Shown one piece after another: positions 43,260 through 50,902 of a stretch of DNA of 64,000 bases (positions are counted from its first letter, which is position 1; every line of letters starts with the position of its first letter). This stretch comes from Oscillibacter valericigenes (GTDB taxonomy: Bacteria; Bacillota; Clostridia; Oscillospirales; Oscillospiraceae): contig NZ_JACSNX010000004.1 in the NCBI RefSeq assembly GCF_016902445.1, forward strand, positions 90,898 through 154,897. Reading direction: 5' to 3'. The translations under genes were made by a program, and so were the position numbers. The notes under the pieces were generated by a model. That model did no database searches, was not told where the DNA came from, and saw nothing but the letters and a program-made list of their open reading frames with translations.

Positions 43260-43299
43260 AAAACACCCGCCGCCCTTAAAAAGGGGCGGCGGGTGTTTT
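43260..43299. terminator. Bidirectional terminator
   Basis: A long ACACCCGCCGCCC / GGGCGGCGGGTGT stem with A-run and T-run on either side. It serves the convergent 81-aa gene and cotJC. Confidence 0.88.
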
Positions 43300-43311
43300 G
43301 GATTCAGCAGC

Positions 43312-43908
43312 TCATCTGTCAAAGGATGGATTCACGAAGTACAGGTTTTTCGCATCCATCTTGTCCTTGGCAAGACGCAGTCCCTCGCCGAAGCGCTGGA
43401 AGTGAACGATCTCCCGCTCCCGCAGGAACTTGATGACGTCATTCACATCCGGGTCGTCGGAGAGGCGCAGGATGTTGTCATAGGTGACCCGGGCTTTCTG
43501 CTCGGCAGCCAGATCCTCCGTCAGGTCGGCGATCAGGTCGCCCTTGACCCCGATGCCGGCGGCGTTCCAAGGGGAACCGGAGGCAGCGGTGGGGTAGATA
43601 CCTGCCGTGTGGTCTACGAAATAGGCGTCGAACCCGGCAGAGCGGATCTGATCCTCGGTGAGATTCCTCGTCAGCTGATGGACAATGGCGCCAATCATTT
43701 CCAGATGGCCCAGCTCCTCCGTTCCAATGTCCGTCAGCAGTCCCTTCAGCTCCGGATAGGGCATGGAGAACCGCTGGCTGAGATACCGCAGGGACGCGCC
43801 AAGCTCTCCGTCGGGCCCGCCGTACTGGGAGATGATGAGGGATGCCAGGCGGGGGTTGGTGTTCTTGATCTTCACCGGGTACTGGAGCTTCTTCTCATAG
43901 ATGAACAT
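43312..43908 (-). CDS. cotJC: Spore coat protein CotJC, manganese-catalase family
   Basis: A 198-residue manganese-catalase-like four-helix protein with metal-binding TEELGHLEMIG and REIVHFQRFGEGL segments. The length (about 200) and gene context identify CotJC of the spore inner coat rather than the longer vegetative Mn catalase. It may break down hydrogen peroxide in the coat. Its start shares one base with the stop of the upstream cotJAB gene. Confidence 0.9.
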   Translation of the reverse strand: MFIYEKKLQYPVKIKNTNPRLASLIISQYGGPDGELGASLRYLSQRFSMPYPELKGLLTDIGTEELGHLEMIGAIVHQLTRNLTEDQIRSAGFDAYFVDHTAGIYPTAASGSPWNAAGIGVKGDLIADLTEDLAAEQKARVTYDNILRLSDDPDVNDVIKFLREREIVHFQRFGEGLRLAKDKMDAKNLYFVNPSFDR

Positions 43909-44387
43909 CAGTCATTGCCTCCTTCCTCCCAGGGCCACGGGTCTTTCAGCCAGGCGTAGCCATCCTCCGGCGTCAGATCCGTCTGCAGCAGGGGGCCGTA
44001 CATCTTCTGGTATTTCTCCCGGCCCTCCTTGGCCAGCTTGATATAGGACCAGTACAGCTGCAGGGCCTCCTGATCCTGGGCGTGGGTGGTGAGGTAAAGC
44101 CCCAGCTCGTCAATGGCAAAGTCCAGGGCCATCAGCTCCACCAGGGCGGTGTTGGACATCTTCGTCTTGGCCTGGATGGCCGCCTTAAAGGGCAGGTCCA
44201 GCCCAGGGAACAGGGTGCCGGTCTGCAGGGCCTCCATCCGGCTGTAGCGGACGGGGTTCTCCTCCTGCATGGCCACAAAGGGAAACGCCATGGGTGCGCA
44301 GGTGCCGGGCAGCGTGCCCTGGTTGGGCTGGCAGCTGCCGGCCGGCACAGACGGCGTGGGCGGCGTATTGGTGTTGGGTTTCTCCAT
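43908..44387 (-). CDS. cotJA-cotJB: CotJA-CotJB fusion spore coat protein
   Basis: One uninterrupted frame of 159 residues contains both small coat proteins. Residues 1-68 are CotJA-like (Pro/Thr-rich start, then EALQTGTLFPGLDLPF). Residues 80-155 are CotJB-like (LVELMALDFAIDELGLYL, THAQDQEAL, DPWPWE). In Bacillus these are separate genes of about 82 and 87-100 residues. The ATG at 44387 lies 12 bases from AAGGAGG; an in-frame TTG at 44393 has better spacing. It is translated immediately before cotJC. Confidence 0.82.
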   Translation of the reverse strand: MEKPNTNTPPTPSVPAGSCQPNQGTLPGTCAPMAFPFVAMQEENPVRYSRMEALQTGTLFPGLDLPFKAAIQAKTKMSNTALVELMALDFAIDELGLYLTTHAQDQEALQLYWSYIKLAKEGREKYQKMYGPLLQTDLTPEDGYAWLKDPWPWEEGGND

Positions 44388-44418
44388 CTGCAATGGATGC
44401 CTCCTTCTGGGGTAGGGT

Positions 44419-44436
44419 GCGCATGGTGCCATGCGC
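44419..44436. repeat. Perfect palindrome in the cotJ leader
   Basis: GCGCATGG-TG-CCATGCGC, 18 bases, between cotJAB and the divergent cwlD promoter. It is a candidate operator or leader hairpin. Confidence 0.6.
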
Positions 44437-44478
44437 CCACGCCATCTTATGCGGAGACGGGCGGGGAGGAGCCTGCCC

Positions 44479-44507
44479 TTGATTTCCGTCGCCTGAGCCG
44501 CTATAAT
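44479..44507 (+). promoter_or_regulatory. Sigma-A-like promoter of cwlD
   Basis: TTGATT (44479-44484), 17-nt spacer, TATAAT (44502-44507). Confidence 0.6.
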
Positions 44508-44510
44508 CGG

Positions 44511-44540
44511 GAATATGGGATAAGCTGATCGGCATAGGCT
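44511..44540 (+). promoter_or_regulatory. Sigma-E-like promoter of cwlD
   Basis: GAATATGG (44511-44518), 14-nt spacer, CATAGGCT (44533-44540), placing the start just before the ribosome site. It overlaps the zone downstream of the sigma-A-like promoter. Confidence 0.45.
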
Positions 44541-44561
44541 CCCTGCAGGGAGGTGCTGCCT

Positions 44562-45278
44562 GTGGTGATTCTGATCCGTAAGCGCCATGTGGCGTATCTG
44601 GTCCTGCTGTGCTGTTTTGTCGCCGGGCTCTCCGCCGTGCTGTGGCATGGGAACGCCGCCTTCACGGCGGCGTTCGCCCCGGAGGAGGGGACGCCCTTCA
44701 CCGTGGTGGTGGACGCCGGCCACGGCGGGGAGGACGGCGGCGCCGTGGCCGGTGACGGCACGGTGGAGAGCGGCCTGAACCTGGCCATCGCCCGGCGGGT
44801 GCGGGATCTGCTGACCTTCGCCGGGATGCCCACCGCCGTCACCCGGGAGGGGGAGGACGCCATCTACGATCCCGGCAGCACCTCGCTCCGGGAGAAGAAG
44901 GTCTCCGATCTCCACAACCGGGTAGATTTGGTGAACGCCATCCCCGGCGCAGTGCTGGTGAGCATCCACCAGAACAGCCTGCCGTCGTCGCCCTCCACCC
45001 GGGGGGCCCAGGTGTTCTGGAACCGGCAGGAGGGGGCGGAGGCGCTGGCGGAGTCCGTCCAAACGGCCCTGAACGGCGCCATCAACGCCGGAAACGAGAA
45101 GAAGGCGGCCCAGGTGCCGTCCTCCGTGTACCTGATGAAGGAGATCACGGTTCCCGGCGTGCTGGTGGAGTGTGGCTTTCTGTCCAACGCCGCGGAGACG
45201 GAGCAGCTGCGTGACCCGGCCTACCAGACCAAGCTGGCGGCCGCCATCGCGGCAGGCGTATTGACAATTAGGAATTAG
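44562..45278 (+). CDS. cwlD: N-acetylmuramoyl-L-alanine amidase, CwlD-like
   Basis: A 238-residue Amidase_3 enzyme anchored by an N-terminal membrane segment (about residues 10-28). Zinc ligands and catalysis are in VVDAGHGGEDGG, the Glu of VESGLNL, SIHQN and VECGFLSN. CwlD removes peptide side chains during spore cortex synthesis to make muramic-delta-lactam. GTG 44562 fits the GGGAGGT ribosome site best; GTG codons at 44553 and 44565 are alternatives. The last residues (LTIRN) are encoded by the flanking repeat element. Assignment rests on size, anchor and sporulation context. Confidence 0.8.
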   Translation: MVILIRKRHVAYLVLLCCFVAGLSAVLWHGNAAFTAAFAPEEGTPFTVVVDAGHGGEDGGAVAGDGTVESGLNLAIARRVRDLLTFAGMPTAVTREGEDAIYDPGSTSLREKKVSDLHNRVDLVNAIPGAVLVSIHQNSLPSSPSTRGAQVFWNRQEGAEALAESVQTALNGAINAGNEKKAAQVPSSVYLMKEITVPGVLVECGFLSNAAETEQLRDPAYQTKLAAAIAAGVLTIRN

Positions 45279-45328
45279 AAATGAGGAATGAGGAATTGCG
45301 GAACACATCAATTCCTAATTCCTAACTC
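45264..45328. repeat. Palindromic intergenic repeat element, copy 2
   Basis: Tandem units of TAGGAAT/GAGGAAT type (45264-45298) face CAATTCCTAATTCCTAACTC (45309-45328) across a short GCGGAACACAT core. The left end lies inside the cwlD coding sequence. Confidence 0.72.
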
Positions 45329-45343
45329 ACTATGGAGGTTGCA

Positions 45344-46720
45344 ATGAAGGCAAAGACCCTGTTCTACTGCACGGAGTGCGGCAATGAGACGCCCAAGTGG
45401 GCGGGGAAGTGCCCGGCCTGCGGGGCGTGGAATACCATCGTGGAGCAGCCTCAGGCCGCCAAGACGGCAGGGAAGGGGGCTTCCCGCCCGGCGGGAGGGG
45501 GGACTGTCCGCCGAGCCCGGCCGGTGACGGAGCTGGAGGCGGATGAGGAGATTCGCTTCTCCACCGGCATGAGGGAGCTGGACCGGGTCCTGGGCGGCGG
45601 CGCTGTCAAGGGCTCGCTGGTGCTGGTGGGCGGCGCGCCGGGCATCGGCAAATCCACACTCATGCTCCAGATCTGTGAGAGCCTCTGCCGGGAGAACAAG
45701 GTGCTGTATGTATCCGGGGAGGAGTCGGAGCACCAGTTAAAACTCCGGGCCCGGCGGCTGGACGTCCAGAGCGAACGGCTGTTCGTCATCTCCGAGACCA
45801 GTCTGGGGGATGTGCTGGAGTCCGTGGCGGCGGAGACGCCGGACGTGCTGATCGTGGACTCCATCCAGACGTTGTACAGCGACGCGCTGGAGTCCCCGGC
45901 GGGTAGCGTCAGCCAGGTGAAGGACTGCACCATGGCCCTGATGCAGCTGGCCAAGGGGCAGGGGATCACGGTATTCGTCATCGGCCATGTGAACAAGGAG
46001 GGCTCCATTGCCGGCCCCAAGGTCCTGGAACACATGGTGGACTGCGTGCTGTACTTCGAGGGAGACCAGCACACCGCCTACCGCATTCTGCGGGCGGCCA
46101 AGAACCGGTTCGGCGCCACCAACGAGATCGGCGTCTTTGAAATGCGGGACAGCGGCCTGCAGGAGGTGGAGAACCCCTCGGAGATGCTGCTGTCCGGCCG
46201 GCCGGAGGACGCCCCCGGCACCTGCGTCACCTGCGTGATGGAGGGGGCCCGGCCGGTGCTGGCGGAGATTCAGGCGCTGGCGGTGTCATCGCCCGCCGGG
46301 AACCCCCGCCGCACCAGCAACGGCTTTGACTACAACCGCTTTGCCATGCTGCTGGCGGTGCTGGAGAAGCGGGGGGGGCTGAAGGTCTCCGCCTGCGACG
46401 CGTATCTGAACATCATCGGCGGATTGAGCCTGGACGAGCCCGCGGCGGACCTGGCGGCGGTGATCGCCCTGGCCTCCAGCTATCTGGACCGGCCGGTGCC
46501 GGCGGATCTGGTGGCCATCGGGGAGGTGGGCCTCACCGGGGAGCTGCGGTCTGTCAGCCAGCTGGGCCAGCGGATCAGCGAGGTCCGGCGGCTGGGCTTC
46601 ACCCAGTGCCTGATCCCGTCCCGCCGGACCGGGGAGCTGGCCGCGCCCGAGGGGCTTCGGCTGATCCCGGTGCGGAATATCGGTGAGGCGATCCGAGCCG
46701 CCCTGCGTCCGTCGGGATAA
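45344..46720 (+). CDS. radA: DNA repair protein RadA/Sms
   Basis: A 458-residue recombination ATPase that promotes branch migration. It has an N-terminal four-cysteine zinc finger (CTECGNETPKWAGKCPACG), Walker A GGAPGIGKST at 97-106, the family motif KNRFG and a C-terminal Lon-like domain. ATG 45344 has GGAGGT before it; the ATG at 45332 is too close. The 3' end is overlapped by an antisense small ORF. Confidence 0.95.
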   Translation: MKAKTLFYCTECGNETPKWAGKCPACGAWNTIVEQPQAAKTAGKGASRPAGGGTVRRARPVTELEADEEIRFSTGMRELDRVLGGGAVKGSLVLVGGAPGIGKSTLMLQICESLCRENKVLYVSGEESEHQLKLRARRLDVQSERLFVISETSLGDVLESVAAETPDVLIVDSIQTLYSDALESPAGSVSQVKDCTMALMQLAKGQGITVFVIGHVNKEGSIAGPKVLEHMVDCVLYFEGDQHTAYRILRAAKNRFGATNEIGVFEMRDSGLQEVENPSEMLLSGRPEDAPGTCVTCVMEGARPVLAEIQALAVSSPAGNPRRTSNGFDYNRFAMLLAVLEKRGGLKVSACDAYLNIIGGLSLDEPAADLAAVIALASSYLDRPVPADLVAIGEVGLTGELRSVSQLGQRISEVRRLGFTQCLIPSRRTGELAAPEGLRLIPVRNIGEAIRAALRPSG

Positions 46721-46841
46721 AGTGGACGCAGGCGCCGCCCAGAGCGGGGAGACCCGCCGCCGCGGCGCTGTCCAACGTGCAGACGCCGTCCTGCTGATAC
46801 ACGCATTGGCTGGTACAGGGGATCAAACTCATACGCACCAT
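46599..46841 (-). CDS. Small Cys-motif protein overlapping the radA 3' end
   Basis: The N-terminal 40 residues carry a C-x3-C-x7-C pattern (IPCTSQCVYQQDGVCTLD, Cys9, 13, 21) plus Cys38 in GGACVHF. This resembles a family of about 40-residue clostridial hypotheticals thought to bind a metal. The frame then runs on antisense to radA to 80 residues, which looks like a lost stop codon. ATG 46841 with GGAG is the likely start. Function unknown. Confidence 0.5.
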   Translation of the reverse strand: MVRMSLIPCTSQCVYQQDGVCTLDSAAAAGLPALGGACVHFIPTDAGRLGSPHRYSAPGSAEAPRARPAPRSGGTGSGTG

Positions 46842-46933
46842 CCCATCTCCATGGATTTGGGACTAGCTTTGCCGGAAGCGGCGGGTTTTATGTCCGGCGC
46901 GGAGCTGGGCAGTGGGTCCCGGCGTGTGCCGCG

Positions 46934-46964
46934 CTGCCCGCCGGCGGCCTGCAGTTGCTTTTTT
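46934..46964 (+). terminator. Possible weak terminator after radA
   Basis: A CTGC-CCGCCGGCGG-GCAG structure followed by a TTTTTT run. The pairing is imperfect. It lies in the 320-nt gap 46842-47163, which holds no gene I can support. Confidence 0.35.
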
Positions 46965-47003
46965 AGAAACCCTTTCAGGGAAGGAGGATTTTGCGGACAG
47001 ATA

Positions 47004-47069
47004 TATAATTGAACAAAATAAAAATTTTGTTCAATTTATGGGAGAGTCAGACGGCTCTCGAGCCGTTTT
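47004..47069 (+). promoter_or_regulatory. xer recombinase leader: -10 box, palindrome and terminator-like hairpin
   Basis: TATAAT (47004-47009) lacks a clear -35. It overlaps a perfect 12-bp inverted repeat ATTGAACAAAAT / ATTTTGTTCAAT (47008-47019 and 47024-47035). A second hairpin, ACGGCTC-TC-GAGCCGT followed by TTT, lies at 47051-47069, before the recombinase start at 47164. Confidence 0.45.
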
Positions 47070-47163
47070 CAGCCCCCGGCATGGCCTGGGCCCCTCCGGA
47101 AGCTGTTCCAGCGGCTGTGCGCCTGTGGCTGCATCCGGCATCTGTCCGCAAGCTGATATCGTC

Positions 47164-48186
47164 ATGGCTGATTACCGCACCGAAGCGCCGCAGATCCTGC
47201 GGGACTTTCTTTCGTACCATGAAACTATTAAAGCACACTCCAAGCGGACTGTGGACGAGTACTTTCTGGACCTGCGGAATTTCTTCCGCTATCTCAAGCA
47301 GACCCGCGACCCGTCACTCCGTGAGCACTCTCTGGAGGAAATCGATATCATGGACGTGGATCTGGACTTCGTGGCCTCCGTGACCCTGACGGACATTTAC
47401 GGCTACATGACGTACCTCAGCCGGGACCGGGTCCAGCACCAGAACAGCCGGAACTCCGGCTATGGCCTGAACGCCGCGTCCCGGGCCCGGAAGATCGCCA
47501 CCATCCGGTCGTTCTACAACTATCTCACCAACAAGATGCACCTACTTCGTGAAAATCCTGTCAAAGATATCGACTCACCGAAACTGAAGAAAACGCTGCC
47601 CAAATACCTGACCCTGGATGAGAGCATCCAGCTTCTGGACGCTGTGGACGGCAAAAACCAGGAGCGGGATTACTGCATCCTGACGCTGTTCCTCAACTGC
47701 GGCCTGCGGATCAGCGAGCTGGTGGGCCTGAATCTCAACGACATTCAGGACGACGCCCTGCGGGTGCTGGGCAAAGGCAACAAAGTCCGCATCATCTATT
47801 TGAATGACGCCTGCCAGGACGCCATTGCCAAGTACCTGGCGGTGCGGCGGCCTATCACCGGCCGGGATGAAAATGCCCTCTTCCTCTCGTCCCAGAACGA
47901 GCGGATCAGCCGCTCCACGGTCCACGCCATGGTGAAAAAGCGGCTGGGCCAGGCGGGCATCGACCCGGCGGAGTACAGCTCCCACAAGCTGCGGCACACC
48001 GCCGCCACGCTGATGCTGCAGAACGGCGTGGACGTCCGGGCGGTCCAGGAGGTGCTGGGCCACGACCACCTGAATACCACGGAGATCTACACCCACATCG
48101 ACAATGAATCCCTCCGGGTAGCTGCAAAGGCAAATCCCTTGTCACATGTGAAAAAATCAAAGAAAAAGCCGAAAGAAGACGGCTGA
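47164..48186 (+). CDS. Tyrosine recombinase, XerC/XerD type
   Basis: A 340-residue site-specific recombinase with an N-terminal SAM-like core-binding domain (about 5-125). The catalytic residues are Arg in GLRISELVG, Lys in KGNKVRII, SHKLRHTAATLM and GHDHLNTTEIYTH, where the Tyr is. Length and single-copy context suggest chromosome dimer resolution rather than a mobile element; no phage or transposon genes surround it. ATG 47164 is preferred because homologues begin near ADYRTEAPQILRDFL; in-frame ATG 47038 would add a low-complexity extension. Confidence 0.9.
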   Translation: MADYRTEAPQILRDFLSYHETIKAHSKRTVDEYFLDLRNFFRYLKQTRDPSLREHSLEEIDIMDVDLDFVASVTLTDIYGYMTYLSRDRVQHQNSRNSGYGLNAASRARKIATIRSFYNYLTNKMHLLRENPVKDIDSPKLKKTLPKYLTLDESIQLLDAVDGKNQERDYCILTLFLNCGLRISELVGLNLNDIQDDALRVLGKGNKVRIIYLNDACQDAIAKYLAVRRPITGRDENALFLSSQNERISRSTVHAMVKKRLGQAGIDPAEYSSHKLRHTAATLMLQNGVDVRAVQEVLGHDHLNTTEIYTHIDNESLRVAAKANPLSHVKKSKKKPKEDG

Positions 48187-48212
48187 GAGAAAAAGCTCTC
48201 AGCCGTCTTTCT
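48176..48212. terminator. Bidirectional terminator after the recombinase
   Basis: AAGACGGCTGAGAG / CTCTCAGCCGTCTT stem around AAAAAG, followed by TTTC. The recombinase stop lies in the left arm. Confidence 0.88.
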
Positions 48213-48227
48213 TTGTATGAGCCGCTC

Positions 48228-49445
48228 TCAGCTCAGCAGGCTGTTCCAGTTCCAGTCCGCGGACGTGGGCAGGGTGCCCAGCCGCCAGAGAGACGCCCCA
48301 GAGACCCCCAGCAGCTTGGCACACCGCAGTTCTGTTTGGATGCTGGCGTCGTCCTGGTACCACAGGAAGTAGCGTCCGCCGTCCTCTGTGGTGTAGATGG
48401 CGTAGGATTGCTGATAGGTGTCCGACCAGCCGGTCTCTGTGTCAGGCTGAGCCAGCCGGGCCGCCACGGTCTCTGCCGTGGGATACACCGGCGTGCCGGA
48501 GAGCAGATCTCCATTTTCGTCGATCTGCCAGGCGGCGGATCTGGCGGAGAAGCCCAGCAGCACCTTTTCCGGAGCCACCCGGTCCGTCAGGAGCTTGAGA
48601 CTCAGATAGACCTGGTCCATGGGGACTGTGGCGGCAGTCTGGTAGTAGGTGGTTTTCGTGAAATCGCTCATATCCTTGGCATCATAGTCATAGGCCATTA
48701 GAATGATCCTATCTGCCAGATTGCCGATAGCGGTGTAATCTTCCGCCAGATGCAGCTGGCTGTAGGAGGAGATGGCGTAGAAGCCGTGGACGTAGTCCGG
48801 GAGCTGGTGCATCTTCTCATGGACCCGTACCAGCATGGCCGCCGCCTGGGCCCGGGTGGCGGTGTTGTCCGGGGAAAACGTGGTGGGCGATGTGCCGTTG
48901 GTCATGCCGATCCGATAGGCGATGGCGATGTACCCCGCCTTGCCCTCGGGCAGGTCGATGAACGGTGTGCCGCTGTGGATGCGGGAATAAGTGGATGAAG
49001 TGTCGTTCAGCCTCTCTGCCGCCCCCTTCAGTCCCAGGGCCCGGACCAGCAACTCTGCCATCTCCCCCCGGGTCACCGGGTCACTGGGCCGGAACGCGCC
49101 GCCGGCGTCCGCCACATCGTGGGCGGCGGCAGTCTCGATGACGCCGTACCAGGTGTGGGAGGCGGGTACGTCGGTGTAGGAGGGCGTCTGTGGCGTCACG
49201 GTGCCCCAGCCCATCATCCGTACCAGCACCGCCGTGAACTGGGCCCGGGTCATGGAGTCGCCATAGCCGAAGGTGTCATTATCGTAGCCGTTCATCAGGC
49301 CATAGTCCACGGCCTTCCGGACTTCTCCCGCCAAGGCGCTTTCGGCGGGGACGTCGGAAAAGCCTGTATCCACGGCGCCGGCCGACGGGACCAGCAACCC
49401 CGCCGTCAGCGCCGCTGCCAGCAGGCTGAACAACAACTTTTTCAT
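48228..49445 (-). CDS. SLH-domain protein with GH18-like C-terminal fragment
   Basis: A signal peptide (residues 1-24) is followed by three S-layer-homology domains (about 27-220; FSDVPAESALAGEVRKAVDYG, FRPSDPVTRGEMAELLVRAL, FSPDNTATRAQAAAMLVRV) that bind cell-wall polymers. The C-terminal 180 residues resemble the last strands of GH18 (YaaH-type) hydrolases (RIILMAYDYDAKDM, KVLLGFSA, GVSGASLWRLG), but the catalytic DxxDxDxE motif is absent. A wall-anchored, probably non-catalytic protein of 405 residues. Start ATG 49445 follows GGTGG. Confidence 0.78.
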   Translation of the reverse strand: MKKLLFSLLAAALTAGLLVPSAGAVDTGFSDVPAESALAGEVRKAVDYGLMNGYDNDTFGYGDSMTRAQFTAVLVRMMGWGTVTPQTPSYTDVPASHTWYGVIETAAAHDVADAGGAFRPSDPVTRGEMAELLVRALGLKGAAERLNDTSSTYSRIHSGTPFIDLPEGKAGYIAIAYRIGMTNGTSPTTFSPDNTATRAQAAAMLVRVHEKMHQLPDYVHGFYAISSYSQLHLAEDYTAIGNLADRIILMAYDYDAKDMSDFTKTTYYQTAATVPMDQVYLSLKLLTDRVAPEKVLLGFSARSAAWQIDENGDLLSGTPVYPTAETVAARLAQPDTETGWSDTYQQSYAIYTTEDGGRYFLWYQDDASIQTELRCAKLLGVSGASLWRLGTLPTSADWNWNSLLS

Positions 49446-49529
49446 GGAGACCACCCTCTCTTGTACAAGTCGTCTCCATGATAGCAGACTGACATGTGGA
49501 AATATGAACAAACTGTAAATTCTGTTTCC

Positions 49530-50033
49530 TCATGGACGGATGGTGCCCAGCATGTGGAGGAACCGGATGTCCTGGAACGTGTAGGAGGACAGGGGCCGGT
49601 TGTCGGCGTCGTAGCTGTGGGCGGCAATCAGCACCGTCTCCAGGGTGATGGGGGCCGTCACCCGCACCACCACCGGCGTGTGCTGGAATTCCTGGCCGTC
49701 GAAACTCAGCTGTACCAGGTCCCCGGGCCGCAGGTCCGTCAGGTCGCAGGCAATGCCCACCGGGCCTACGGAGGGCTCCTTCCGGGTCATGAAGTTCCAG
49801 AAATAGGGTACGCCGGTCCAGGATGGGGACTTCTGGTTGGCATCGATGTAGTACCAGCCGAAGTCCGGCGTGAAATTCATGACGCCGCTGCCGGCAAATA
49901 CGCATTGGGAGGCGAAGTTGGTGCAGTCGCCCCCCAGGTTCTCATAGTCGTAGAAGGCCGGATTCCGGCCATAGGCCCACTGATGGGCGTAGAGCACCGC
50001 GGCCGAGCGGTCGTAGTCCGCAAAAAAGCGCAT
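49530..50033 (-). CDS. Amidase-domain protein (Amidase_6-like)
   Basis: A 167-residue protein with YDRSAAVLYAHQWAYGRNP and ENLGGDCTNFASQCV, where Cys37 is the likely nucleophile, and a His in FQHTPVVV. The pattern is the putative amidase domain PF12671, common in spore formers. There is no signal peptide. ATG 50033 follows AAGGAGG at good spacing. The substrate is unknown, perhaps peptidoglycan-related. Confidence 0.85.
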   Translation of the reverse strand: MRFFADYDRSAAVLYAHQWAYGRNPAFYDYENLGGDCTNFASQCVFAGSGVMNFTPDFGWYYIDANQKSPSWTGVPYFWNFMTRKEPSVGPVGIACDLTDLRPGDLVQLSFDGQEFQHTPVVVRVTAPITLETVLIAAHSYDADNRPLSSYTFQDIRFLHMLGTIRP

Positions 50034-50082
50034 GGGGGTCCCTCCTTTTCCTCCCATTGTATGCAGCGGGGGACGGGACGGT

Positions 50083-50715
50083 TCAGCGGTCCTTCCGCCA
50101 GGACTTCCAGGTCAGGCCATAGTGAAGCCGTAAAGTTTTTATACTTTTTACCAAAGGGATCACAGCGGCCAGCTGGCCCAGCAGCACGCCCCAGGTATTC
50201 AGTACCGCCCCCAGTGGAAAGGGCAACAGCAGTACACAGGCAAAAGCCGCTAGATCCGGTACTGTCAGATCCCGCCAGGCGCCTCCCTCTTGGAGGTATC
50301 TGTGGTTCTGGCGGCACAGCAGCGCGGAGACCAGGACCTGCAGCCCCAGCAGGTACCAGATAGATACTGGTTCCCAGGCGCCCAGGCGATAGAAATGGTA
50401 GACAGCGGCCGGAGCCAGCCAGAGGACCCTACTGAGGACGCCCTTCCCTACCGCCTCCTGCCGCTGCCGAAGGCTCTGTTCGCCGGCCCGGGCTGCGGGA
50501 GTCTCTGCCTCGCTGGTGCAGTCCGACAGCAGCAAATAGTCCGTGGACACCCCGAACAGGCGGCTCACCGCCAAAACGCTGGCAGTGTCCGGCAGCACCT
50601 CTCCCAGTTCCCAGCGGGAGATTGCCTGGCGGGAGACACCCAGTTCTCCGGCCAGGGCCTCCTGGCTCATGCTCCGCCCCTTCCGGAGCTGATATAGCTT
50701 TTCTCCAAATGTCAT
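50083..50715 (-). CDS. XRE-family HTH regulator with C-terminal membrane segments
   Basis: HTH_3 at residues 5-60 (GEKLYQLRKGRSMSQEALAG) is followed by a polar linker and about four hydrophobic segments from residue 95 to 190. A membrane-bound one-component regulator is likely. 210 residues. No operon partner is evident; the amidase-domain gene lies 50 bases downstream on the same strand. Confidence 0.78.
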   Translation of the reverse strand: MTFGEKLYQLRKGRSMSQEALAGELGVSRQAISRWELGEVLPDTASVLAVSRLFGVSTDYLLLSDCTSEAETPAARAGEQSLRQRQEAVGKGVLSRVLWLAPAAVYHFYRLGAWEPVSIWYLLGLQVLVSALLCRQNHRYLQEGGAWRDLTVPDLAAFACVLLLPFPLGAVLNTWGVLLGQLAAVIPLVKSIKTLRLHYGLTWKSWRKDR

Positions 50716-50843
50716 GGTCTTGACCTCCTTGTCAGATGCTTCCATGGTAGCAGATCGGGTCCCTGGCTGCCACCGCATCTGTGTGGAACCTCCGCAACCA
50801 GAAGTGGAATCCAGCTGGAGCGGCCCCTTTTGGCACCGGAATG

Positions 50844-50881
50844 CAAAAAAGACCGGGGAGACGCGCCCGTCTCCCCGGTCT
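50844..50881 (-). terminator. Rho-independent terminator of fba
   Basis: A 14-bp AGACCGGGGAGACG / CGTCTCCCCGGTCT stem. On the minus strand it is followed by TTTTTT. Confidence 0.9.
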
Positions 50882-50902
50882 GTAGAGGTGTTATTTGGCA
50901 AG

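Noticed and set aside
43312..43908. Vegetative manganese catalase
   Set aside because: Too short and coupled to cotJA/cotJB sequences, so the spore-coat CotJC assignment is better.
44440..44470. Sigma-E promoter for cotJAB
   Set aside because: CATAAGAT occurs on the minus strand but no ATA-type -35 lies 13-15 bases upstream.
45264..45328. CRISPR-like repeats
   Set aside because: The units are about 7 nt, directly abutting and palindromic between arms, with no spacers and no cas genes.
47008..47035. LexA-type SOS box
   Set aside because: GAAC and GTTC half-sites are present but 14 bases apart, whereas the Gram-positive LexA site needs four.
47038..47163. Upstream ATG extending the Xer recombinase by 42 residues
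   Set aside because: The extension crosses a terminator-like hairpin and has no recombinase similarity. Homologues start near ADYRTEAP.
47164..48186. Xer recombinase as part of an integrated mobile element
   Set aside because: No attachment-site duplication, phage, plasmid or transposase gene nearby. Surrounding genes are housekeeping, and length and motifs fit chromosomal XerC/D.
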